A stretch of 64,000 nucleotides of DNA, taken from the NCBI RefSeq assembly GCF_022815605.1, contig NZ_JALGRP010000003.1, forward strand, positions 1 through 64,000. The letters run 5' to 3'. Under the pieces are notes generated by a model. It was not told where the DNA came from. It did no database searches and saw only the letters and a list, made by a program, of their open reading frames with translations. Positions within the stretch are counted from its first letter, which is position 1. Each line of letters starts with the position of its first letter. Source of the DNA: Microbacterium sp. VKM Ac-2923. GTDB taxonomy: Bacteria; Actinomycetota; Actinomycetes; Actinomycetales; Microbacteriaceae. Below, in pieces: positions 40,553 to 50,178 of this stretch. A program made the position numbers and the translations under genes.

Positions 40553-41539
40553 TCAGCGTCGCGCGGACGCCGTCTCGCGACGCCTGATCGGCTCGTCGGC
40601 GATGGCCGGCTGCTTCAGGCGCAGCACGACGACGGTCATGGTCGCCGCGGCCAGAGCGGCGAGCACCATGTGCGCCCCGACGGCGAGCTCGGGCAGTCCG
40701 TTGCGCGCCTGATACAGGCCGATGGCGATCTGCACGAGTTCGACGGCCAGCAGGGCACTCGCCCAGCGACGCACCGGGAGGCGGAGCCGCCAGGCGATCA
40801 CGACGACCGCCAGCGTCAGGACGAACAGCGCGTAACCGGGCCACGCGTGGACGTGCTCGAGCACCTGGGCGTCGAAGCCGTTGCGGACCGAGGCCTCGTC
40901 GCCGGAGTGAGGACCGGCGCCCGTGGTGAGCACACCGAACACGATCGTCAGGGCCAGCACGCCGGTCGTCGCGTGCACCAGCCCCGCGAACCAGCGGGGA
41001 ACGGCACGGGCGCGGGGGCCCGCGGGCTGATACATGAAGACGAGGAACGCGGCGCAGACCGCCACGAGCGAGACGGACGCGACGTAGTGGAAGCCGACGA
41101 TGAAGGGGTTGAGTCCCGTGAGCACCGTGACGCCGCCGACCAGGGCCTGCGCGACGATGCCCGCGAGCACGACGAGCGACAGCACGAACAGCACCCGGCG
41201 CTCATGCCGCATGCGCCACACGAGCACCACCACGGCGAGGGCAAGGATGCCGACGAGCCCGGTCAGCGTCCGGTTGCCGAACTCGATGATGCCGTGGATA
41301 CCCATCTCGGGGGTGTTCACGAGCGAGTCGGGGGTGCAGCGCGGCCACGTGGGGCAGCCGAGTCCCGAGCCGGTCAGGCGCACGGCGCCCCCGGTGCCGA
41401 TGATGAGCACTTCCGCGACGAACGACAGCCACGCGAACACCCGCACCCGACGGTCGACGTCGGCGGGCAGCCACGCGACGAAGCGGCGCACCGGCGACGG
41501 GAGGCGTGACGGGGCGGTGGAGGACGGGGCGGAGGGCAT
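40553..41539 (-). CDS. ctaA: Heme A synthase (COX15/CtaA)
   Basis: Oxidises the methyl group of heme O to a formyl, giving heme A for cytochrome c oxidase aa3. The 328-residue protein has eight expected membrane helices. The external Cys pair is G-C-P-T-W-P-R-C after helix 1, and heme-ligand histidine regions include H-G-I-I-E-F-G-N-R, F-H-Y-V-A-S, V-H-A-T-T-G and H-V-H-A-W-P-G-Y. I start at ATG 41539, which gives a short Ser/Pro-rich cytoplasmic lead. It is divergent from the suf operon. Confidence 0.93.
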   Translation of the reverse strand: MPSAPSSTAPSRLPSPVRRFVAWLPADVDRRVRVFAWLSFVAEVLIIGTGGAVRLTGSGLGCPTWPRCTPDSLVNTPEMGIHGIIEFGNRTLTGLVGILALAVVVLVWRMRHERRVLFVLSLVVLAGIVAQALVGGVTVLTGLNPFIVGFHYVASVSLVAVCAAFLVFMYQPAGPRARAVPRWFAGLVHATTGVLALTIVFGVLTTGAGPHSGDEASVRNGFDAQVLEHVHAWPGYALFVLTLAVVVIAWRLRLPVRRWASALLAVELVQIAIGLYQARNGLPELAVGAHMVLAALAAATMTVVVLRLKQPAIADEPIRRRETASARR

Positions 41540-41617
41540 GCGTACGGCTTCCTGGCGTCGAGGTGCTCCGGGCGTTCGGAGGAGCGGGCCTGCCATGCCG
41601 GGAGCGGGTGTTGCCTG

Positions 41618-41623
41618 TAGAAT
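41618..41623 (+). promoter_or_regulatory. -10 element for the suf operon
   Basis: TAGAAT lies 166 bases before the sufB ATG, implying a long 5' leader. No SufR-type palindrome was identified in the leader. Confidence 0.4.
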
Positions 41624-41789
41624 CGAAGGGTCCGGGTGCAGCGCTTCACGCGTTCCGCACCGCTGACAGTCTAGGCGCGCAGCCAGCGCCTTCGAGCGGG
41701 CCCACCAGCGACCTTCCTGGGACTTCGACCGGAGTCCGGAATGTCGGGACGGATGACACCGTTGAGGTCCGAGAAGGAGAGTGACCACC

Positions 41790-43208
41790 ATGTCCGATGT
41801 ACTCATCGACCGACCCGAGCTCGAAAGCCTGGGGCAATACGAGTTCGGCTGGCACGACACCGATGCCGCCGGCGCGCTCGCCCAGCGCGGAATCAACGAG
41901 GACGTCGTGCGCGGCATCTCCGCCCTGAAGTCCGAGCCCGAGTGGATGCTGAAGACGCGTCTCAAGGGCTACCAGCTCTTCGGTCGCAAGCCCATGCCCA
42001 CCTGGGGCGCCGATCTCAGTGAGATCGACTTCGACAACATCAAGTACTTCGTGCGCTCGACCGAGAAGCAGGCCCAGTCCTGGGAAGACCTTCCGGAAGA
42101 GATCCGCAACACCTACGAGAAGCTGGGCATCCCCGAGGCCGAGCGTCAGCGTCTCGTCGCCGGCGTGGCCGCGCAGTACGAGTCCGAGGTGGTCTACCAC
42201 CAGATCCGTGAAGACCTCGAGCAGCAGGGTGTCATCTTCATGGACACCGACACTGCACTGCGCGAGCACCCCGAGTTCTTCGAGGAGTACTTCGGCACCG
42301 TCATCCCCGCCGGCGACAACAAGTTCGCGGCGCTGAACACGGCCGTGTGGTCGGGCGGCTCGTTCGTCTACGTCCCCAAGGGCGTGCACGTCGAGATCCC
42401 CCTGCAGGCGTACTTCCGCATCAACACCGAGAACATGGGTCAGTTCGAGCGGACCCTGATCATCGCCGACGAAGACAGCTACGTGCACTACATCGAGGGC
42501 TGCACGGCGCCGATCTACAAGAGCGACTCGCTGCACTCGGCCGTCGTCGAGATCATCGTGAAGAAGAACGCCCGCGTGCGCTACACGACGATCCAGAACT
42601 GGTCGAACAACGTCTACAACCTCGTCACCAAGCGGGCCGTCGCCCACGAGGGCGCGACCATGGAGTGGGTCGACGGCAACATCGGCTCCAAGGTGACGAT
42701 GAAGTACCCGTCCATCTACCTCATGGGCGAGCACGCCAAGGGCGAGACCCTGTCGGTCGCCTTCGCCGGTCCCGGTCAGCACCAGGACGCCGGCGCCAAG
42801 ATGATCCACATGGCGCCGTACACGCAGTCCTCGATCGTGTCGAAGTCCATCGCCCGTGGCGGCGGTCGCGCCGGTTACCGCGGTGAAGTGCGAGTGGATG
42901 CCAACGCGCACCACTCCGCCAACACGGTGCGCTGCGACGCGCTGCTGGTCGACACCATCTCGCGGAGCGACACCTACCCCTCGATCGACATCCGCGTCGA
43001 CGACGTGCAACTCGGTCACGAGGCGACCGTCTCGAAGGTCAGCGAAGAGCAGCTCTTCTACCTGCAGTCGCGCGGACTCCCCGAAGACGAGGCCATGGCC
43101 ATGATCGTGCGCGGGTTCATCGAGCCCATCGCGCGGGAGCTGCCCATGGAGTACGCGCTCGAGTTGAACAAGCTCATCGAGATGGGCATGGAGGGCAGCG
43201 TCGGATGA
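41790..43208 (+). CDS. sufB: Fe-S cluster assembly protein SufB
   Basis: Scaffold subunit of the SufBCD complex, on which Fe-S clusters are built. The 472-residue protein has the typical [13 protein letters not shown], the late R-G-L-P-E-D-E-A-M and the conserved C-T-A-P-I-Y near the middle. ATG 41790 is chosen because AAGGAGA lies nine bases upstream; GTG 41781 directly touches that site. It is the first gene of sufB-sufD-Rieske-sufC-sufT. No intein is present, unlike some mycobacterial sufB genes. Confidence 0.96.
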   Translation: MSDVLIDRPELESLGQYEFGWHDTDAAGALAQRGINEDVVRGISALKSEPEWMLKTRLKGYQLFGRKPMPTWGADLSEIDFDNIKYFVRSTEKQAQSWEDLPEEIRNTYEKLGIPEAERQRLVAGVAAQYESEVVYHQIREDLEQQGVIFMDTDTALREHPEFFEEYFGTVIPAGDNKFAALNTAVWSGGSFVYVPKGVHVEIPLQAYFRINTENMGQFERTLIIADEDSYVHYIEGCTAPIYKSDSLHSAVVEIIVKKNARVRYTTIQNWSNNVYNLVTKRAVAHEGATMEWVDGNIGSKVTMKYPSIYLMGEHAKGETLSVAFAGPGQHQDAGAKMIHMAPYTQSSIVSKSIARGGGRAGYRGEVRVDANAHHSANTVRCDALLVDTISRSDTYPSIDIRVDDVQLGHEATVSKVSEEQLFYLQSRGLPEDEAMAMIVRGFIEPIARELPMEYALELNKLIEMGMEGSVG

Positions 43209-43273
43209 TCGCTCCGGCGATCGCCGCCCCGCCCTCAGTTCCCCGCCCTCTCGCCGAATGGAGCGTTAGCTAA

Positions 43274-44467
43274 GTGACGACAGCGACCACGACCCCCGCG
43301 GGCACCGCGGAGGGTCATATCGACCCGGCCGCCCTCGTGGCATCCATCGTTCCGGTGCAGACGCGCTCGGAGCGGGCGACCTCGTTCGATCCGGCCGATT
43401 TCGGCACGCCGACCGGCCGCGAGGTCAACTGGAAGCTGACCCCGATCGACAGGCTCGCGCCGTTGTTCGTCGACGAGGCGGGTCCGACCGGCGTCATGCG
43501 CGTCGAGGTCGAGGCGCCCGATCAGGTGCAGCAGTTGCGCCTGGCCGCGGGCGACGCACCGCGCGGCGAGCACTTCCGGCCCGAAGACCTGACGGCCGCT
43601 CTGGCGTGGACGCACGAGACCGAGGCACCGCTGCTGCGGATCCCCGCGAACGTCGAACTCGACGAGCCCGTGATCGTGCGTCTGACCGGCACCGGCGGCC
43701 TCGCGCACGCACACGTCGTGATCGAGGCGCAGGCCCACTCCCGCGGGACCGTGGTGCTGCGTCACGAGGGCTCAGCCCAGCACGCGCAGAACGTCGAGAT
43801 CCTCGTTCGCGACGGTGCCGATCTCACGGTCGTCTCCGTTCAGAAGTGGGATGACGACGCCATCCACGCAGCGTCCCACCAGGCCCGTGTCGACCGCGAC
43901 GCCAAGCTCACGCACGTCGTGGTGAGCTTCGGCGGCGGCGTCGTTCGCGTGAACCCCTCCGTCGAGCTCTCGGGCGCGGGATCCGAGGGCCGCCTGTACG
44001 GCCTCTCGTTCGCCGATGCCGGCCAGCACCTCGAGTCGCAGGTGTACCTGCACCACAAGGGACCGCACACGGTCGGCGACGTGCTCTACAAGGGGGCGTT
44101 GCAGGGCAAGAGCGCCCGGAGCGTGTGGATCGGCGACGTGCTCATCGGACCGGATGCCACCGGCACCGACTCGTACGAGGCCAACCGCAACCTCGTGCTC
44201 ACCGACGGCGCGCGCGCCGACTCGATCCCCAACCTCGAGATCGAGACCGGCGACATCCAGGGTGCAGGCCACGCCAGCGCCACGGGTCGTTTCGACGACG
44301 AGCAGCTGTTCTACCTGCAGGCTCGCGGCATCGCCGAAGACGAGGCTCGACGTCTGGTCGTGCTCGGCTTCCTCAGCGAGATCGTGCAGCGCATCGGCAT
44401 CCCCGAGCTCGAGACCGAGCTGACCGAGGCGATCGAGCGCGAACTGGCCGAGGGGGCTGCCGCATGA
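43274..44467 (+). CDS. sufD: Fe-S cluster assembly protein SufD
   Basis: Paralogue and partner of SufB in the SufBC2D scaffold, needed for iron entry. The 397-residue protein has the SufD beta-helix core, E-I-E-T-G-D-I-Q-G-A-G-H-A-S-A-T-G, and the C-terminal L-F-Y-L-Q-A-R-G-I-A-E-D-E-A-R. The start GTG 43274 follows sufB by 65 bases, and its TGA overlaps the next ATG (ATGA). Confidence 0.95.
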   Translation: MTTATTTPAGTAEGHIDPAALVASIVPVQTRSERATSFDPADFGTPTGREVNWKLTPIDRLAPLFVDEAGPTGVMRVEVEAPDQVQQLRLAAGDAPRGEHFRPEDLTAALAWTHETEAPLLRIPANVELDEPVIVRLTGTGGLAHAHVVIEAQAHSRGTVVLRHEGSAQHAQNVEILVRDGADLTVVSVQKWDDDAIHAASHQARVDRDAKLTHVVVSFGGGVVRVNPSVELSGAGSEGRLYGLSFADAGQHLESQVYLHHKGPHTVGDVLYKGALQGKSARSVWIGDVLIGPDATGTDSYEANRNLVLTDGARADSIPNLEIETGDIQGAGHASATGRFDDEQLFYLQARGIAEDEARRLVVLGFLSEIVQRIGIPELETELTEAIERELAEGAAA

Positions 44468-44793
44468 GCGCGTCCCGCGCCTGCGCGCTGAGCGACCTCG
44501 TGCAAGACGAAGCGCACCGCGTCGAGATCGACGGCACCGCCATCGCCGTCGTCCTCGACGGCAAAGGCGAGGTGCACGCGATCGGAGACGTCTGCACCCA
44601 CGGCGACATCTCGCTGTCGGACGGCTTCGTCGAGGGCGAGACGCTGGAGTGCTGGGCGCACGGCTCGGCGTTCTCGCTCAAAACCGGTCGTCCCCTGAAC
44701 CTCCCGGCTTTCGAGCCGGTGCCCGTGTACGAGGTCGTGATCGACGGAGACGACGTGCTCATCGATCCTTCCGTCACCAAGGCGACGGCCTGA
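44464..44793 (+). CDS. Rieske-type [2Fe-2S] ferredoxin in the suf operon
   Basis: A 109-residue protein with the Rieske ligands C-T-H and C-W-A-H spaced about 18 residues apart, as in the ferredoxin subunits of ring-hydroxylating dioxygenases. No oxygenase is near. The same kind of gene sits between sufD and sufC in many actinobacteria, so it probably passes electrons during cluster assembly or is a first client of it. Its ATG overlaps the sufD stop. Confidence 0.9.
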   Translation: MSASRACALSDLVQDEAHRVEIDGTAIAVVLDGKGEVHAIGDVCTHGDISLSDGFVEGETLECWAHGSAFSLKTGRPLNLPAFEPVPVYEVVIDGDDVLIDPSVTKATA

Positions 44794-44830
44794 GCCGCGC
44801 CCACGACCCCAGACTTACGTAAGGAACACC

Positions 44831-45601
44831 ATGCCTGTCCTCGAGATCCGCGACCTCCACGTGACGGTCGAGACGGAGAACGGTACGACCCCGATCCTCA
44901 ACGGCGTCACGCTGACGCTGCGCACCGGTGAGACCCACGCCATCATGGGCCCCAACGGCTCCGGCAAGTCGACCCTGGCGTACACCATCGCCGGTCACCC
45001 CAAGTACACCGTGACGAGCGGCTCCATCACGCTCGACGGCGAAGACGTGCTCGAGATGAGCGTCGACGAGCGCGCCCGCGCCGGCCTCTTCCTCGCGATG
45101 CAGTACCCGGTCGAGATCCCCGGTGTCACGGTCACCAACTTCCTCCGCACGGCCAAGACGGCCATCGACGGCGAGGCCCCCGCGATCCGCGGCTGGACGA
45201 AGGACGTCAAGGGCGCCATGTCCAACCTGCGCATGGACCCGACGTTCGCCGCGCGCAACGTCAACGAGGGCTTCTCCGGCGGCGAGAAGAAGCGTCACGA
45301 GATCCTCCAGCTCGAGCTGTTGAAGCCCAAGATCGCGGTGCTCGACGAGACCGACTCCGGCCTCGACGTCGACGCGCTCAAGATCGTGTCGGAGGGCGTC
45401 AACCGTGCCAAGGAGCAGACCGACCTGGGCGTGCTGCTCATCACGCACTACACGCGCATCCTCCGTTACATCCGTCCGGACTTCGTCCACGTGGTCGTCA
45501 AGGGCCGCATCGTCGAAGAGGGCGGCCCGGAACTCGCAGACCGTCTCGAAGAAGAGGGTTACGACCGTTTCCTCGAGGCCGGTACGCCGGTGGACGCGTA
45601 A
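44831..45601 (+). CDS. sufC: Fe-S cluster assembly ATPase SufC
   Basis: The ABC-type ATPase that drives conformational change of SufB-SufD. The 256-residue protein has Walker A G-P-N-G-S-G-K-S-T near residue 40, the S-G-G-E-K-K-R signature and Walker B I-A-V-L-D-E-T-D-S-G-L-D. The SufC-specific M-Q-Y-P-V-E-I-P-G is also present. AAGGAACACC lies just before the ATG. Confidence 0.96.
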   Translation: MPVLEIRDLHVTVETENGTTPILNGVTLTLRTGETHAIMGPNGSGKSTLAYTIAGHPKYTVTSGSITLDGEDVLEMSVDERARAGLFLAMQYPVEIPGVTVTNFLRTAKTAIDGEAPAIRGWTKDVKGAMSNLRMDPTFAARNVNEGFSGGEKKRHEILQLELLKPKIAVLDETDSGLDVDALKIVSEGVNRAKEQTDLGVLLITHYTRILRYIRPDFVHVVVKGRIVEEGGPELADRLEEEGYDRFLEAGTPVDA

Positions 45602-45610
45602 GATCGTTAC

Positions 45611-45940
45611 ATGACCGCAACGCTCGCGCCCGAGAAGTACGACGAGGTCACCGAGGCCCTGAAAGACGTCATGGACCCCGAACTGGGGATCAACGTCGTC
45701 GACCTGGGGCTCATCTACGACCTCGCGTGGGATGACGAGAACGACGCCCTCGTCATCCACATGACCCTCACCTCGGCCGGCTGCCCGCTGACCGACGTGC
45801 TCGAAGAACAGACCGCCCAGTCCCTCGACAACGTGGTGGACCGCTTCCGGATCAACTGGGTGTGGATGCCGCCGTGGGGCCCCGAGCGGATTACCGACGA
45901 CGGCCGCGACATGATGCGCGCCCTCGGTTTCGCGATCTGA
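45611..45940 (+). CDS. sufT: SufT-like MIP18 (DUF59) metal-sulfur cluster protein
   Basis: A 109-residue protein of the MIP18/DUF59 family, involved in maturation of Fe-S proteins. Family blocks D-P-E-L-G-I-N-V-V-D-L-G-L and T-S-A-G-C-P-L are present, with the conserved Cys. The ending W-M-P-P-W-G-P-E-R-I-T is typical. It lies nine bases after sufC and ends the operon, followed by a strong terminator. SufS and SufU are not part of this operon. Confidence 0.88.
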   Translation: MTATLAPEKYDEVTEALKDVMDPELGINVVDLGLIYDLAWDDENDALVIHMTLTSAGCPLTDVLEEQTAQSLDNVVDRFRINWVWMPPWGPERITDDGRDMMRALGFAI

Positions 45941-45948
45941 GAACTGTT

Positions 45949-45984
45949 CACGAACGCCCATCCCGCACGGGGTGGGCGTTCGTG
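45949..45984 (+). terminator. Intrinsic terminator of the suf operon
   Basis: CACGAACGCCCA (45949-45960) pairs perfectly with TGGGCGTTCGTG (45973-45984), extended by CCC/GGG inside, and is followed by TTTCTC. Confidence 0.9.
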
Positions 45985-46029
45985 TTTCTCCGTCTGACGG
46001 TGGGTTTCGATCGTCCGCATCGGTCTGAT

Positions 46030-46035
46030 TAGGCT
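46030..46035 (+). promoter_or_regulatory. -10 element of a leaderless promoter for the aminotransferase-like gene
   Basis: TAGGCT is six bases before the ATG at 46042. A TTCGAT lies about 18 bases upstream and may be a -35. Confidence 0.6.
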
Positions 46036-46041
46036 CGCGGA

Positions 46042-47205
46042 ATGAGCGTTCCCCCGTTGCAGGCCCTGCCGCTCGATCTTCTGCGCCAGCGGACCAGCAC
46101 CAAGTGGCGTTCCTACGGCGACGACGTCATCCCCATGTTCGTGGCCGAGACCGACTTCGCGCTGGCACCGGCGATCACGGCGGCGCTCCACCGGGCCGTC
46201 GAGATCGGCGACACCGGGTACACCCCGCCGCGGCCGGGCATCGACCTGGACTTCGCGGACTACGCCGATCGTCACTGGGGATGGCGTCCTGACCCGGCGC
46301 GCATCCGCTGGACCGGCGACGTGATGATGGGCGTGGTCGAGGTGCTGCGCGCCGTCACCTCGCCCGGTGACCGGGTCATCGTGACGCCGCCGGTGTATCC
46401 ACCGTTCTACGACACGGTTGAGGAGGCGGGCGCGGTCGTGGAGCGGGTTCCTCTGCTCACGGACGGTGAGGGGTGGAGACTCGACCTCGATGGCATCGAG
46501 CGGGCACTCGACGACGGCGCCCGTTCGGTGCTGCTGTGCAACCCGCACAACCCCACCGGCACCGTGCACACCCGCGAGTCGCTCGCCGCCCTCGCGCGAC
46601 TGACGCACCGTTACGGAGCCACCGTCGTCAGCGACGAGATCCACGCCCCCCTCACCCACGCGCCCGCGGTTTTCACTCCATTCCTGGATGCCGCCCCCGA
46701 GGCCGCCGCGGTGGGGTACACCGTCACCAGCGCCAGCAAGACCTACAACCTCGCGGGGCTGAAGTGCGCGGTGATCGTGACCGGCGCGGAGGAGACTGCG
46801 CAGGTCGTGCGCGGGCTGCCGTGGGAGGTCGAATGGCGCGCGGGACTGTTCGGCGTCATCGCCAACCGGGCCGCGTTCTCGGCGGACAGCGATGAGTGGC
46901 TCCAGGGCCTGCTGGCCGCTCTCGACCTCAACCGCCGCCTGCTGGCCGACCTGCTCGCCGAGCACCTTCCCCTCGCGCGCTATCGCATCCCGGATGCGGG
47001 ATTCCTCGCGTGGGTCGACGTCTCGGCCTACGGATGGGGCGAGAACCCCGCGCCGTTCCTCCGCCGCGAGGCCGGGGTCGCGCTGCACCACGGCCCGCTG
47101 TTCGGCGTCGAGGGCGTGGGACACGTTCGCATCAACGTCGGCTGCGCCCCCGAGGTGCTGCGCGACGCGATCGAACGCATCGGGCGGGTCGCGGCAGGCC
47201 GCTGA
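46042..47205 (+). CDS. PLP-dependent aminotransferase/beta-C-S lyase (MalY/PatB type)
   Basis: A 387-residue fold-type I PLP enzyme. The Lys that holds PLP is in S-A-S-K-T-Y-N-L-A-G-L-K-C, a form typical of MalY/PatB cystathionine beta-lyases, and C-N-P-H-N-P-T-G is the other cofactor-binding block. It probably cleaves cystathionine or other cysteine conjugates, but an aminotransferase role cannot be excluded. The mRNA is probably leaderless. It stands alone after the suf terminator and converges with the siderophore operon. Confidence 0.88.
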   Translation: MSVPPLQALPLDLLRQRTSTKWRSYGDDVIPMFVAETDFALAPAITAALHRAVEIGDTGYTPPRPGIDLDFADYADRHWGWRPDPARIRWTGDVMMGVVEVLRAVTSPGDRVIVTPPVYPPFYDTVEEAGAVVERVPLLTDGEGWRLDLDGIERALDDGARSVLLCNPHNPTGTVHTRESLAALARLTHRYGATVVSDEIHAPLTHAPAVFTPFLDAAPEAAAVGYTVTSASKTYNLAGLKCAVIVTGAEETAQVVRGLPWEVEWRAGLFGVIANRAAFSADSDEWLQGLLAALDLNRRLLADLLAEHLPLARYRIPDAGFLAWVDVSAYGWGENPAPFLRREAGVALHHGPLFGVEGVGHVRINVGCAPEVLRDAIERIGRVAAGR

Positions 47206-47227
47206 CAGCGAGAGGTTACCGCGAAGC

Positions 47228-47406
47228 GCGCCCGGTCGGTGTTCAGCACTTCGCGTGACCGGTGCGCCCGGTCGGTATTCAGCACTTCGCGCGGCCAGCG
47301 CGCCCGGTCGGTGTTCAGCACTTCGCGTGGCCGGTGCCCCCGACCGGTGTTCAGCACTCGCGCGACCGGTGCCCCCGGCCGCGGCTCAGCACTCCGCGCG
47401 GCCCGT
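47228..47406. repeat. 36-bp tandem array built on the 3' end of the siderophore-interacting protein gene (5 copies)
   Basis: Five units starting GCGCCCGGTCGG or GCCCCCG begin near 47228, 47264, 47300, 47336 and 47371. The last unit is the end of the minus-strand gene (stop TCA at 47386-47388), and TTCAGCACT, the reverse of AGTGCTGA, recurs in the others. GACCGG and CCGGTC at unit joints can pair. Confidence 0.88.
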
Positions 47407-48294
47407 GCGCCAGTAGCCCATGAAGGCCACGGCGCGGCGGTCGACGCCGCGCTCGGTGACGAGATGGCGGCGCAGGGTCTTGATGGCCGAGGCCTCGCCG
47501 GCGAGCCAGGCGTACAGCGGGGCTTTCTTCAGCGCCGCGCCGCCCTTGGCCGTGCGGGGGACCTCCCAGAGCATGCCCTCATCGATGTCGACCTCTTCGA
47601 CCTCGTCGCCGTGTCCCTCCGGCGTCAGCGCGAACGCCGCCTCGCGCGTGGCCGCGACGAGGTGGTCGTGGCGGTCGCCGGCCGTGCGGGCGGCGAGGCG
47701 GTAGTCGAACCCGGGATGCCGCGGCAGGTATGCGCAGTCCTCGGGCGTCGGGACCTCGAGGACGACCGTGCCGGTGGCATCCGGGGGCAATTGCTCGAGG
47801 ATCACGGCGATGGCGGGGGCGGCGGTCTCGTCGCCCGCGAGGAGGTAATCGCCCGTGCGGGCCGGCGGGACGAAGTCGACCCCGAAGCTCACGTCGGTGA
47901 GCGCCACGGTGGGCGCGAAGATGAGGACCTCGTCGCCGGGGCGCGCGTCCTGGATCCACGCGGAGGCCGGGCCGAGCACCTCGTGCGCGACCATGTCGAT
48001 GTCGACCTCGCGGTCGGCGCGGCGGACCGCACGGGTCGTGTACGTGCGGAACGGCGGGCGCGAATCGTCGGGCAGCTCCCGCCATTGCGTCCACCAGTCG
48101 CCGCCGACGGGCATGGCATCCAACCCGATGGTGTCGGTGGGGAAGACGACCTTGACGCGCTGGTCGAAGCCGGGGTCGCCGTACTCGTGGAGGTCGTCGC
48201 CGGCGAACGTGAATCGGCGGAAGCTCGGGGTGAGGTCGGTGATGCGTGCGACGCGGACGCGGAAGAACCGCGAGGTCTCAAGGCTGGAGGGCAT
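47386..48294 (-). CDS. Siderophore-interacting protein (FAD-dependent ferric reductase type)
   Basis: A 302-residue protein of the ViuB/SIP family, which reduces ferric iron bound to imported siderophores so that it is released in the cytoplasm. The FAD-binding motif R-T-Y-T-T-R is present in the N-terminal barrel, and the NAD(P)H domain ends A-F-M-G-Y-W-R-T-G. The first 17 bases overlap the end of the ABC ATPase gene, so it is the last member of the iron operon. Its last residues lie in a tandem array. Confidence 0.92.
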   Translation of the reverse strand: MPSSLETSRFFRVRVARITDLTPSFRRFTFAGDDLHEYGDPGFDQRVKVVFPTDTIGLDAMPVGGDWWTQWRELPDDSRPPFRTYTTRAVRRADREVDIDMVAHEVLGPASAWIQDARPGDEVLIFAPTVALTDVSFGVDFVPPARTGDYLLAGDETAAPAIAVILEQLPPDATGTVVLEVPTPEDCAYLPRHPGFDYRLAARTAGDRHDHLVAATREAAFALTPEGHGDEVEEVDIDEGMLWEVPRTAKGGAALKKAPLYAWLAGEASAIKTLRRHLVTERGVDRRAVAFMGYWRTGRAEC

Positions 48295-49132
48295 CGTGAG
48301 TCTCCCGGGGGGTGTCGGCGTGCGCGGCGCGGGCCGTCACGTGGTGGCGGCCCCGGGGCAGGACGAGCGGCGTACCGGACACGGGGTCGGGGACGACGAG
48401 GGCGTCGAGGCCGAAGACGTCGGCGATGAGTTCGCTGGTCATGACCTCGTTCGGGTCGCCCGCGGCGACGACGCGCCCCTCGCGCAGTGCCACCAGGTGG
48501 TCGGCGTAGCGAGCGGCCATGTTCATGTCGTGCAGCACCATGACCGTGGTCGTGCCGCGGTCGCGGTTGAGGTCGGTGAGGAGGTCGAGCACCTCGACCT
48601 GGTGGGCGACGTCGAGGAACGTCGTGGGCTCGTCCAGCAGCAGGATGTCGGTCTCCTGCGCGAGAGCCATCGCGATCCAGACGCGCTGGCGTTGACCGCC
48701 CGAGAGCTCGTCGATCGAGCGGTCGGCGAGATCGCTCGTGCCGGTGGCGGCGAGGGCTTCGGCGACGACCTCGTAGTCGCGGGCGCTCCAGCGGGCCAGC
48801 GCTCGCTGGTGGGGGTGGCGTCCGCGACCGACGAGGTCGGCGACGGCGATGCCCTCCGGCGCGATCGGGTTCTGCGGCAGCAGGCCGAGGATACGCGCGA
48901 CCTCTTTCGAGGGGCGTTCGTGCAGGGCCTTGCCATCGAGGATGACGCGGCCGGCCTGAGGCGGCAGCAGGCGCGCGAGGGCGCGAAGCAACGTCGACTT
49001 GCCGCAGCCGTTCGCCCCGACGATCGCGGTGATCCGACCGGCGGGGAGCTCGAGGTCGAGCTCGTCCACGATGGTGCGGTCGCCGTAGGCGAGGGTGAGG
49101 CCTTCGGCGGAGAGCGTTCGATCGCGGGTCAT
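48278..49132 (-). CDS. Iron-siderophore ABC transporter, ATP-binding protein
   Basis: A 284-residue FecE/FepC-type ATPase. Walker A is G-A-N-G-C-G-K-S-T near residue 40, the signature is L-S-G-G-Q-R-Q-R, Walker B is I-L-L-L-D-E-P-T, and the switch His is in L-H-D-M-N-M. It powers import through the two permeases encoded upstream. The ATG overlaps the second permease stop (ATGA). Confidence 0.95.
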   Translation of the reverse strand: MTRDRTLSAEGLTLAYGDRTIVDELDLELPAGRITAIVGANGCGKSTLLRALARLLPPQAGRVILDGKALHERPSKEVARILGLLPQNPIAPEGIAVADLVGRGRHPHQRALARWSARDYEVVAEALAATGTSDLADRSIDELSGGQRQRVWIAMALAQETDILLLDEPTTFLDVAHQVEVLDLLTDLNRDRGTTTVMVLHDMNMAARYADHLVALREGRVVAAGDPNEVMTSELIADVFGLDALVVPDPVSGTPLVLPRGRHHVTARAAHADTPRETHDALQP

Positions 49133-50178
49133 AGCGATCCTCCCGAGCGGTTCGTCCTGATGAGGAGGTAGATGAGGTACGGCGCACCGAGCACGCCGGT
49201 GATGACGCCCACGGGGTAGCGGTTGTCGAAGGCGAACTGCCCGAGGAGGTCGGACACCATCACCAACAGCGCACCGACGAGGCCCGCGGGCAGCAGGAGC
49301 GACCCTCCCGGGCCGATGAGTCGTGCGGCGATCGGGCCGGCCATGAAGGCGACGAAAGCGATGGGGCCGGATGCCGCGGTCGCGACGGCCAGAAGAACGA
49401 CCGCCCCGACGATGAGGAGCAGGCGGGTGCGCTCGACGCGGACGCCGAGACCGGCCGCAGAATCGTCGCCGAGACGCAGGACGGCGAGCCCCCGGGTGTT
49501 GGCGGCCATGAGGGGCACGACGACCGCGATGACGACGGCGAGGGGGAGGAGCCGCCCCCACGAGGCGTTGTTGAGACTGCCGGTCAGCCACTGCATCGCG
49601 GTCTGCAGATCCCAGTTGGCCGCGCGGGTCAGCATCCACGTGGTCACGCTGTCGAGCATGGCGGCGACCCCGATGCCGATCAGGATGAGCCGGGTGCCCG
49701 TGAACGCGCCCTTGCGGGAGAGCAGGTAGATCGCCCCGGCGGTGACCAAGGCCCCGACGAGCGCGAAGACCGAGACGAGCGTGTCCGAGAGGGAGAAGCC
49801 GATGATCGCGACCACGGCGGCGGCGCTCGCACCCGAGGAGATGCCGATGATGTCGGGGGAGGCGAGGGGGTTCCGCAGCATCGTCTGGAACGTGACACCT
49901 GCCATGCCGAACGCGAGGCCGGCCAGGAGGCCCAGCGTGGCGCGGGGCAGACGCAGCTCGCCGATCGTGAAGGACGCGCCCGGCACGGTCTGGCCGAGCA
50001 GCACCCGCAGGACCTGATCGGGGGTGTAGAAGGTGTTGCCGACCATCAGCGTCGTGACATAGACGGCGAAGACGGCGATCACGAGGACGAGCGCGACGCT
50101 CGAGCGTCGACGCGCGCGGGAGCGGCGTCCGCGGACGAGGGCGGCGACGTCGGCGGGCCGTTCGACGACCTGGCTCAC
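49129..50178 (-). CDS. Iron-siderophore ABC transporter, permease 2
   Basis: A 349-residue FecCD-family permease with about ten membrane helices. Family blocks [23 protein letters not shown] and the late A-A-R-L-I-G-P-G are present. GTG 50178 overlaps the stop of the first permease gene. It pairs with permease 1 to form the channel. Confidence 0.93.
   Translation of the reverse strand: MSQVVERPADVAALVRGRRSRARRRSSVALVLVIAVFAVYVTTLMVGNTFYTPDQVLRVLLGQTVPGASFTIGELRLPRATLGLLAGLAFGMAGVTFQTMLRNPLASPDIIGISSGASAAAVVAIIGFSLSDTLVSVFALVGALVTAGAIYLLSRKGAFTGTRLILIGIGVAAMLDSVTTWMLTRAANWDLQTAMQWLTGSLNNASWGRLLPLAVVIAVVVPLMAANTRGLAVLRLGDDSAAGLGVRVERTRLLLIVGAVVLLAVATAASGPIAFVAFMAGPIAARLIGPGGSLLLPAGLVGALLVMVSDLLGQFAFDNRYPVGVITGVLGAPYLIYLLIRTNRSGGSL

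Noticed and set aside
41741..41766. TGTCGGGA upstream of sufB as a damage-type promoter
   Set aside because: At the required spacing the sequence is ACCGTT, not a -10 element.
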